Shown: one piece after another, positions 1 to 6,354 of the stretch
Numbering within the stretch: the stretch's first letter is position 1
Layout: each line of letters opens with the position of its first letter
Notes under the pieces: generated by a model
The model's database searches: none
Told to the model about the DNA's origin: nothing
What the model saw: the letters and a program-made list of their open reading frames with translations, nothing else
Program-made: the position numbers and the translations under genes
Assembly: GCF_007655485.1 (NCBI RefSeq)
Contig: NZ_VJXQ01000006.1
Coordinates: forward strand, 1-64,000
Source of the DNA: Halobellus captivus
Lineage (GTDB): Archaea; Halobacteriota; Halobacteria; Halobacteriales; Haloferacaceae
DNA length: 64,000 nt
Direction of reading: 5' to 3'

Positions 1-56
1 CACCACCGGGCGGGAAACCGTGAAGAGCATCGATACGAGCGCTCGTAGCGGACCGC

Positions 57-70
57 TAGGCTTAAACGCC
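57..70 (+). promoter_or_regulatory. TATA-like promoter of tRNA-Cys
   Basis: An AT-rich CTTAAA stretch at 61-66 lies about 30 bases before the first base of the tRNA-Cys gene in otherwise GC-rich sequence, the spacing expected of an archaeal TATA box. Assignment is by position and composition only. Confidence 0.5.
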
Positions 71-92
71 GAAACGGAATAGAATAAGCTGC

Positions 93-169
93 GCCAAGGT
101 GGCAGAGTTCGGCCCAACGCATCCGCCTGCAGAGCGGAACCCCCGCCGGTTCAAATCCGGCCCTTGGCT
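93..169 (+). tRNA. tRNA-Cys (GCA)
   Basis: The acceptor arms GCCAAGG (93-99) and CCTTGGC (162-168) pair perfectly and are followed by a U discriminator at 169, which is normal for cysteine tRNA. The anticodon stem-loop contains CTGCAGA, giving anticodon GCA. The T arm carries the usual GGTTCAAATCC. No intron is seen. CCA is not encoded. Confidence 0.95.
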
Positions 170-219
170 TTTGTATCTCCCACTTCGAGAGCGACAGCGC
201 CCATCGAACGGGGGAGATC

Positions 220-1278
220 CTACGGCTCGCTTTCGACGCCGCTGATCTCGAATCTGGCCCCGGCGCCTTCGTTATCGGACACCGAAACCTCCCAGCCGTG
301 CGCGTCGACGATCTGTTTCACGATCGCGAGCCCGTAGCCGGTTCCGTCCGCTTGCGTGGAGTAGCCGTGTTCGAAGATCGACTCGCGGATGGTGTCCGGG
401 ATTCCGGGGCCGTCGTCTGCGACGTAGAAGCCGTTTCGATCGGCGAGGCGTCCGACGTCCACAGTACCGCGCCGTTCTGTTGTCTCAGTGTCCGGCGCTC
501 CGTGTTCGATCGCATTCCGAAAGAGGTTCTCGAACAGTTCTTCCAGTCGACTCCTGTCCGCAGTGATGCTCCCGAGGTCAGCTTCCACGTGCAGCGTTGT
601 TTCGCCGGTTTCGACGTTCCGCCAGGAGTCTCGAATGGACCGTTCGAGATCGACGACCTCCGTTTCGCCGATGAAGCGCCCCTGGCGCGACAGCGCCAAT
701 ACGTCGTCGACGAGGTGGTCGATACGGTCGAGGGCGTCGAGGACCTGTTTCAGTTCGGGGCTCTCTTCGCGCTGTGTGGCCAGTTCCGTGTATCCACGCG
801 CAACCGACAGCGGGTTTCGAATGTCGTGTGCGAGAATGTCCGCGAACTCGTCGAGCCGCTCTTTCTGATCGCGGAGTTCGTCCTCACGGCGACGGCGCTC
901 AGAGATGTCGCGAACGATCCCCGTGAAATACTGTTCGCCGCCGTGGGTGTGTTCCCGCAGGCTGATGAGCGTCGGGACTTCGTGACCGTCTTTGTGTAAC
1001 GCCGGGAGTTCGACGCCCGCCCAGTCGATGTTGCGGACGCCGGTGTCGACGTAGGCCGCGAGCGCCGCGCCGTGGACCGGTCGCAGTCGCTCCGGAATGA
1101 TCTTCATCTTCGAGCTCCCGATCAGCTCCTCGGGCGTGTATCCCAGAATGTCTTCGATCGCGGGATTGGCGTACACGATGGTGCTGTCGGCGTCGATCGT
1201 TAGCATTCCCTCCGCAGCGCTCTCGACCAGGGTCTGATAGAATGTGTCCGGGCTGACCGGGAGCGCATTCGGTTCCAT
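220..1278 (-). CDS. PAS-domain sensor histidine kinase
   Basis: A 352-residue sensor kinase. One PAS domain fills about residues 10-130 (ends in a typical IVRDISERRRREDE linker), then a HisKA segment with the phospho-accepting His in ADILAHDIRNPL, then a HATPase domain with the N box (ENLFRNAIEHG), the G1 box DDGPGIP and a GTGYGLAI G2 box. No membrane helices are seen, so it is probably cytoplasmic. The start was set at the ATG at 1278 because the 25 residues upstream are not PAS-like. No response regulator lies beside it. Its kinase core closely resembles that of the 960-residue kinase at 25732. The signal sensed is unknown. Confidence 0.9.
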   Translation of the reverse strand: MEPNALPVSPDTFYQTLVESAAEGMLTIDADSTIVYANPAIEDILGYTPEELIGSSKMKIIPERLRPVHGAALAAYVDTGVRNIDWAGVELPALHKDGHEVPTLISLREHTHGGEQYFTGIVRDISERRRREDELRDQKERLDEFADILAHDIRNPLSVARGYTELATQREESPELKQVLDALDRIDHLVDDVLALSRQGRFIGETEVVDLERSIRDSWRNVETGETTLHVEADLGSITADRSRLEELFENLFRNAIEHGAPDTETTERRGTVDVGRLADRNGFYVADDGPGIPDTIRESIFEHGYSTQADGTGYGLAIVKQIVDAHGWEVSVSDNEGAGARFEISGVESEP

Positions 1279-1430
1279 AGCGTGCTTTCCGTTACGATGT
1301 GGCCCGACCCCTAAACACTTGCTGGCGAACGAATGAGCTCCCGCGCTCGCCACCGTATCGCTGTTCTCGTCCGCTGTGACCCTCCCGCGAAACGGTAACC
1401 GTTATACGCCACGTGATCAAATCCGGAGAT

Positions 1431-2237
1431 ATGCAACGACGCGCCGCGGCGATCTACGTCGCACTCTTCATCGTTATCGGTGCGGCTTCGTACTCGCTCA
1501 TCGCGACAGCGCAGACGCCGACAGTCGAGTTCGACAGCCCCGAGTACGAACTCGCACAGGACGACCAGCTCCAAGTCGGCGATCGGACCTACACCGTGTC
1601 GAGCGTCTCCGGCACGACTGGCGAACTCCAGTACACAGAGGAATCATCGGAGTACACCGAGACGTGGGAGAACGACTCCACGCAGACCGTCGACGATCAG
1701 GAGTGGCGAGTCCTCGTCGATAGCGGCGACGACCCCTCCGGGTTCACGCTGCAAGAAGAGATAAACGAGACCGCGATCCTGCAGGATGACCCGGACGCCA
1801 GCGAGGAAACGGTCGAGCAGAACGGCACGCGATACGTCGTACTGAACGACTCCGAACTCGTCCCGGCCGACGAGTACTTCCCGGAGCCCGAAACCCGATC
1901 GTACGCCGAAGGCGACACGCTCGACTACGAGGGGAACACGACGACTGTCGACTCCGTGGCGACCGACGCGGTCCAGTTGTCGTGGGCCGCCCCCCGAACG
2001 AACACGATCACCGCCGAGAACGAGGCGAACGTGACGCTCGGTGAGGAGACGTACCTCGCGTACTTCCCCGACGAATCGACGATGCAGCTCACGCAGGACT
2101 TCGAGAACTACAACCGTCAAACCGCCGAGATCGACCGCGTCCAGACGCAGACCAACGGGCTGTGGGGCGTGAGCATCCTATCGTTCCTCGCGGCCGTCTT
2201 TATGATCGGCTTCGCGTACCTGCCCTCGCGGTACTGA
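1431..2237 (+). CDS. Membrane-anchored conserved hypothetical protein
   Basis: A 268-residue protein with one N-terminal hydrophobic helix (about residues 5-25), an acidic exposed region of roughly 200 residues rich in Tyr, Thr and Glu, and one C-terminal helix (about 240-262) ending in a short basic tail. This suggests a double-anchored protein with a large surface domain. The ATG at 1431 is preferred over one 18 bases upstream because a TATA-like GTTATAC at 1401-1407 sits about 27 bases before it, which fits a leaderless message. I do not recognise a functional domain. Confidence 0.8.
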   Translation: MQRRAAAIYVALFIVIGAASYSLIATAQTPTVEFDSPEYELAQDDQLQVGDRTYTVSSVSGTTGELQYTEESSEYTETWENDSTQTVDDQEWRVLVDSGDDPSGFTLQEEINETAILQDDPDASEETVEQNGTRYVVLNDSELVPADEYFPEPETRSYAEGDTLDYEGNTTTVDSVATDAVQLSWAAPRTNTITAENEANVTLGEETYLAYFPDESTMQLTQDFENYNRQTAEIDRVQTQTNGLWGVSILSFLAAVFMIGFAYLPSRY

Positions 2238-2323
2238 ACTCGCTGCCGACTTCCTCTCAATTTTCGAACCATCGTTCGTTATAGATCGACAGAGTAATGT
2301 ACACTTACCGGCTCCGTCCGGGT

Positions 2324-2485
2324 ATGTCGATACAGCGGCCGCCGGGCGTCGACGCGAAGGCATGTCCCGACTGCGGCGAGGAAATGTCGTTCAACGGGAT
2401 TCAACCCGCGGGATACGCGCAGTTCTTCTGTGATCAGTGTCGGTATCGACGGGATACCTTCGTCGGTACCGACGCCGACGCGTAA
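2324..2485 (+). CDS. Small zinc-ribbon protein
   Basis: A 53-residue protein with a CPDC...CDQC pair of knuckles spaced like a zinc ribbon (CPDCGEEM and FFCDQCRYRR). Such micro-zinc-finger proteins are common in haloarchaea and mostly uncharacterised. An upstream in-frame ATG at 2297 would add nine residues, but the TATA-like GTTATAG at 2278-2284 would place transcription start near or after 2305, so the ATG at 2324 is preferred. Function is unknown; nucleic acid or protein binding is possible. Confidence 0.7.
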   Translation: MSIQRPPGVDAKACPDCGEEMSFNGIQPAGYAQFFCDQCRYRRDTFVGTDADA

Positions 2486-2505
2486 CCGTCGCCATAGAAC
2501 CGGTC

Positions 2506-2584
2506 GTCGGTGTCGTGTTCGGGGATCCGGACGTCGGTGCCGCGTCCGGGGAACCGAGTGGCCGGTGTCGCGTCGGGGGAATCG
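2506..2584. repeat. Three degenerate ~27-bp direct repeats
   Basis: Copies beginning at 2506, 2533 and 2561 share GTCGGTGYCGYGTYCGGGGA followed by a CCG or TCG end, spaced 27 and 28 bases. They lie between the zinc-ribbon gene and the VOC gene. Role unknown; they could be a degenerate minisatellite. Confidence 0.6.
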
Positions 2585-2643
2585 AACGCCGGTGACATCG
2601 GTGCCACTCCGACACTTATGGCGGTGGCCGCACTACCAAAGGT

Positions 2644-3258
2644 ATGAGCGACGAACCGCCAGTCACCGCCGAGCGACCGGACAGCCCATTCCACACGACC
2701 GGCACGGATCACATCACCATCTGGGGGAGCAACGAGGAGGACACCCTGGCGTTCTACCGGGACCTCCTGGGGATGCCGCTGGTTCTCAGACAGCCGAACC
2801 TCGACGATCCCTCACAGACGCATCTGTTCTTCGACACCGGCGACGGCAGAATTCTGACCGTTTTCGTCGGGGACCGCGCCTCGAACCGCGGGCCGCAGCG
2901 CGGCGGCACTGGATCCGTCCATCACCTCTGTTTCAGCATTGCGCCGGAGGATTTCGAGGACGTCGCGGGCGCGCTCGACGACGCCGGACGCAACTACAAC
3001 GTCTTCGACCGCGGGATCTTCTTTTCGCTCTACACCCACGACAACAACGGTCTCGTGATCGAACTGTCGACCGATAAGTACGACATCCCCGACGACCGCC
3101 GCGGCGAAGTGCTCGCGAAAGCCCAAGAGCTACGCGTCGAAGACGGCGCGGACTACGCGAAAGACGAACACCTCGCGGCCGCGCTCGAAGCGCTCGGGCT
3201 TGACGCCGATCCGTACGACCTCCCCGATGCGGCCTCGGGCGTCGGCGGCGTGAACTGA
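2644..3258 (+). CDS. VOC-family (glyoxalase/extradiol dioxygenase fold) protein
   Basis: A 204-residue protein with the beta-alpha-beta-beta-beta halves of the vicinal oxygen chelate fold. Likely metal ligands are the His in TTGTDHITIW, the His pair in GSVHHLCF and the Glu in NGLVIELST. These proteins are metal-dependent lyases, isomerases or dioxygenases; the substrate cannot be read from the sequence. The last 50 residues (helical, acidic) extend past the fold. A TATA-like ACTTATGG at 2614-2621 fits a leaderless start at 2644. It converges on the alcohol dehydrogenase gene. Confidence 0.85.
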   Translation: MSDEPPVTAERPDSPFHTTGTDHITIWGSNEEDTLAFYRDLLGMPLVLRQPNLDDPSQTHLFFDTGDGRILTVFVGDRASNRGPQRGGTGSVHHLCFSIAPEDFEDVAGALDDAGRNYNVFDRGIFFSLYTHDNNGLVIELSTDKYDIPDDRRGEVLAKAQELRVEDGADYAKDEHLAAALEALGLDADPYDLPDAASGVGGVN

Positions 3259-3329
3259 TACGGACTGTCGTCCTCTCGGAGCCGTCGGTGGCGTGACCGG
3301 ATACCGGCCGACGGCTCACCCCGCGCGGC

Positions 3330-4370
3330 CTACTCGACTTCGACGAGCACCTTGATCTCCTCGCGCTCGTCCATCGCGCGGTATCCTTCGGCGACGTCCT
3401 CCAGTTCGACGGTCTTCGTAAAGACGGGAGCGGGGTCGAGCGTCCCCTGCAACACGTCATCCATCAACTCCTCCGCGTACGCGCGCACGGGAGCGACGCC
3501 GCCGCGGAGCGCGATATTGTCGCCGAAGAAGCCGAAGAGGTCCAAGCCGCCGTCGAGGCCGTGCGGGACGCCGACGTAGCCGACGGTTCCGCCCGGCCGA
3601 CAGACCGCCGCGGCCGTCTCCATCGACGAGGCCGCGCCGACGCACTCTAACACGTGGTTCGCGCCGCCGTTCGTCAGCTCCCGAACGCGTTCGACCGCCT
3701 CGTCGCCGCGCTCGGAGACGAGATCGGTCGCTCCGAACTCCGCCGCGAGTTCGAGTCGGTCGTCGTGGTGACCGACGGCGATGATCCGCTCCGCGCCGAG
3801 ACGGCGCGCCGCGAGGACGCCGCAGAGCCCGACGGCCCCGTCGCCGACGGCCACGCAGGTGTCGCCGGTTCCGACGCCCGCGTTGACCGCCGCGTGGTGG
3901 CCCGTCCCCATCACGTCCGTCAGCGGGAGCAGCGATCGGAGGGCGTCCTCGTCGTCGGCGTAGCGGTCCGGCACCCGGACGAGCGTGCCGTCGGCGTGCG
4001 GGCAGCGGATCTTCTCGCCCTGTGCGCCGCCGTTGTCGCCGCCCCAGCCGTCGCCGTTGACGCAGGAGGTGTGCAGTCCCTTCCGACAAAACTCGCAGAA
4101 ACCACAGCTGACTTTAAACGGGGCGAAGACGCGGTCGCCCGGTTCGACCGAGCGGACGTCGTCGCCGACGGCCTCGACGATTCCCATCGGCTCGTGACCC
4201 ACGGCTGAACCTGGGTCCCGGTCACTCTCGCCCCGATAGAACCACAGGTCCGACCCGCAGACGGCGGTGTGGGTGACGCGGACGAGTGCGTCCGTCGGCG
4301 ATTCGAGCTCCGGTTCGGCGACGTCTTCGACGCGGACGTCGCGAGGGCCGTGATAGACTGCGGCGCGCAT
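3330..4370 (-). CDS. Zinc-dependent alcohol dehydrogenase (MDR family)
   Basis: A 346-residue medium-chain dehydrogenase. Catalytic zinc residues are visible in AVCGSDLWFY (Cys 38) and VGHEPMG. The structural zinc site is the four-Cys run CGFCEFCRKGLHTSC near residues 90-105. The Rossmann fold begins at CVAVGDGAVGLCGV. The closest recognisable relatives are threonine/sorbitol dehydrogenase-like NAD(P) oxidoreductases; the substrate is not determined. It is transcribed away from the DUF7260-like gene, with a 131-base divergent gap that holds the operator at 4483. Confidence 0.9.
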   Translation of the reverse strand: MRAAVYHGPRDVRVEDVAEPELESPTDALVRVTHTAVCGSDLWFYRGESDRDPGSAVGHEPMGIVEAVGDDVRSVEPGDRVFAPFKVSCGFCEFCRKGLHTSCVNGDGWGGDNGGAQGEKIRCPHADGTLVRVPDRYADDEDALRSLLPLTDVMGTGHHAAVNAGVGTGDTCVAVGDGAVGLCGVLAARRLGAERIIAVGHHDDRLELAAEFGATDLVSERGDEAVERVRELTNGGANHVLECVGAASSMETAAAVCRPGGTVGYVGVPHGLDGGLDLFGFFGDNIALRGGVAPVRAYAEELMDDVLQGTLDPAPVFTKTVELEDVAEGYRAMDEREEIKVLVEVE

Positions 4371-4471
4371 ATCGATACTCGGTTCGGCGCGAGGAAAAGT
4401 CCGCGGGTCGCGTGTCAGTACCGTGGGTCACGGTATTGAGCCGTTGCCCCGCTTCCTTGGAGGGTCGTAAC

Positions 4472-4498
4472 GATTATCTCTCTTTAGGCATACCTAAA
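4472..4498 (+). promoter_or_regulatory. TATA box and TTTAGG-N4-CCTAAA operator (iron-type)
   Basis: The perfect palindrome TTTAGGCATACCTAAA occupies 4483-4498. A TATA-like GATTATC sits at about 4472-4478, and the ATG of the next gene is at 4502, so the palindrome covers the interval between TATA box and predicted leaderless start, the classic place for a repressor. TTAGG...CCTAA half-sites are known for DtxR/IdeR-type metal repressors, including haloarchaeal Idr/SirR proteins. The same palindrome controls the ABC operon at 14709. Regulator identity is inferred. Confidence 0.8.
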
Positions 4499-4501
4499 AA
4501 T

Positions 4502-5314
4502 ATGGCTGACATCGACGACGCCGTTCGCGACCTGACGGCCGCGCGGCGGGCCGTCCGCGACGAACGCCGCGAGACGGAGCGTCAGCAGCGCGGCTTCGAG
4601 CAGTTCAGACAGACTGTCGCCGCGTTGGAGGCCGACCGAAGCGTCGGAGGCGGGTCGACTACCCGTACCGTTTCGGCCACACCGGGGTGGTCGACTGGCT
4701 CGACGACGACTCTCGCGACGACGACGAACGACCAGTGTCGTCGCGTTCGATCCGCGTTCGAGGAGTACGTCCTCCCGCACGTCGACGACGAGGCCGGGAG
4801 CGTCAAGGCGACAATCGCCTCGGAGCTGAGCGCGGAGGTCGCGCTCGCGCTCGCCGCTGAGGGTGGTGGGAATCAATTCACCGAACCGCTTCGGCGGGCG
4901 ATCCTCGAACGCGCCGACCAGCGCGTCGCCGAGAATCGGGTGATGCTCCGCGCGCTGACGCGCGAGCGCGATTCCCTCGACGAGGCGACCGGACTGCTCA
5001 AGCGCGTCGACCGGAAGCTTCCGACGGTCGATGAGTCGGTTCTCCTGCTCTCGACCGACGAGGAACTGTGGGATCGACGGCGACGTGCGGCATCGCTGGA
5101 AGCGGATCTCTCTCGCGCGCTCCGAGAGCGTCAATCGACGCTCTCGGCGATGACGGCCTCGGAGGTGAAGGCGGGAATCGCCCACGACACCGTCGTCGAG
5201 TACCTCTTCGGCGACCGCGACGTCACCTACCCCGCGCTCGACGCGCTGGTTCGGGGCAACCGCGCGTGTCGGCGACGGATCGAAGTCCTCGACTCGTCGC
5301 TCGACCGGAAGTGA
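4502..5314 (+). CDS. Coiled-coil protein, DUF7260-like
   Basis: A 270-residue hydrophilic, mostly helical protein. Residues about 5-45 form a charged helix (RRAVRDERRETERQQRGFEQF), followed by a Thr/Ser-rich linker and longer helices, among them VRSAFEEYVLPHVDDEAG and RVAENRVMLRALTRERDSLDEA. It resembles haloarchaeal proteins I recall as DUF7260; no enzyme motif or membrane segment is seen. The start at 4502 is fixed by the promoter and operator upstream. Because it shares its operator with an iron-type uptake operon, a role in metal homeostasis is plausible but unproven. Confidence 0.75.
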   Translation: MADIDDAVRDLTAARRAVRDERRETERQQRGFEQFRQTVAALEADRSVGGGSTTRTVSATPGWSTGSTTTLATTTNDQCRRVRSAFEEYVLPHVDDEAGSVKATIASELSAEVALALAAEGGGNQFTEPLRRAILERADQRVAENRVMLRALTRERDSLDEATGLLKRVDRKLPTVDESVLLLSTDEELWDRRRRAASLEADLSRALRERQSTLSAMTASEVKAGIAHDTVVEYLFGDRDVTYPALDALVRGNRACRRRIEVLDSSLDRK

Positions 5315-5350
5315 CGGGAGGGTTCTCTCCCCTCCTGGAAATCGTCGCTC

Positions 5351-6343
5351 TCACCACTCCAGGGAGCCGCCGGTCTGGTACTCGGTCACCTGCGTCTCGA
5401 AGAAGTTCTTCTCTTTGTTCAGATCGACCGCCTCGCTCATCCACGGGAACGGGTTGTCGGTGCCGTAGCTCTCCTCGAGATCCAACTGCCCGAGTCGGCG
5501 ATCAGCGACGTGTTCGACGTACTCGACGAACTGCTCGGGTCCCATTCCGAGAACGTCCTCGGGGCAGGCTTCCCGTGCGTACGTCGCTTCGAGGTCGACG
5601 GCGGTCTCGATCAGGTCGCGCACCTCCGCGCCGAACTCCTCGGTCCACGCCTCGGGGTGCTCCCTGCGGATCTGGTTGATGAGGTCGACGCCGAAGCCGA
5701 CGTGCAGCGACTCGTCGCGCATTATGTACTCGAACTGCTGGCCGATGCCGACCATTCGGTTCCTGCGCTTCAGCGCGAGCATCATCGCGAACCCGGCGTA
5801 GAAGAACACGCCCTCCATCACGACGTAGAAGCCGACGAGATCCCGCAGGAGGTCGCGGACGTCCTCTGTCCCCTCCAGTCGGAACTGCGGGTCGTCGACG
5901 TTCCGCGTGAGATCGACGACGAAATCGTCCTTCTCGCGGATCGAGGGGATGCGGTCGTACATCCCGTAGAGGTACTCGGGGTCGAAGCCGAGCGAGTCAC
6001 AGCAGTAGATGAACGTGTCCGTGTGGATCGCCTCCTCGTAGGCCTGCCGGAGGAGGTACTGCCGACACTCCGGCGCGGTGACGTACTCGTAGATCGCGAG
6101 GACGATGTTGTTCGCAGTCAGCGACTCCGCGGTCGAGAAGAAGCCGAGGTTCCACTCGACGAGCTGTCGTTCGGAGTCGGTGAGGTCGTCGCCGTTCCAC
6201 TGGGTGATGTCCTCCTGCATCGGGATCTCCTCGGGGACCCAGTTGTTGGCGACGCCGTCGCGGTAGTACTCGCGCGCCCAGTCGTAGTCGATCGGCAGGA
6301 TCTTGTTCGGGTCGTGTTCGGCGTCGTGGTTGAGTAGTGGCAT
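5351..6343 (-). CDS. nrdB: Ribonucleotide reductase R2 subunit, predicted class Ic
   Basis: A 330-residue R2-type ferritin-fold subunit that supplies the oxidising cofactor to NrdA for deoxyribonucleotide synthesis. Metal ligands are E73, E104, H107, E177, E211 and H214. Their spacing matches the ligand set of the Chlamydia trachomatis R2c protein (E89, E120, H123, E193, E227, H230) with a constant offset of 16. The residue four after H107, normally the radical Tyr, is F111, just as Phe127 in R2c. A Mn/Fe cofactor rather than a tyrosyl radical is therefore predicted. It is the last gene of nrdR-nrdA-nrdB, 11 bases after nrdA. Confidence 0.95.
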   Translation of the reverse strand: MPLLNHDAEHDPNKILPIDYDWAREYYRDGVANNWVPEEIPMQEDITQWNGDDLTDSERQLVEWNLGFFSTAESLTANNIVLAIYEYVTAPECRQYLLRQAYEEAIHTDTFIYCCDSLGFDPEYLYGMYDRIPSIREKDDFVVDLTRNVDDPQFRLEGTEDVRDLLRDLVGFYVVMEGVFFYAGFAMMLALKRRNRMVGIGQQFEYIMRDESLHVGFGVDLINQIRREHPEAWTEEFGAEVRDLIETAVDLEATYAREACPEDVLGMGPEQFVEYVEHVADRRLGQLDLEESYGTDNPFPWMSEAVDLNKEKNFFETQVTEYQTGGSLEW

Positions 6344-6354
6344 ACGCGGTCACC

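Noticed and set aside
5510-6337. A 275-codon plus-strand frame opposite nrdB
   Set aside because: Antisense shadow of nrdB; no domain features.
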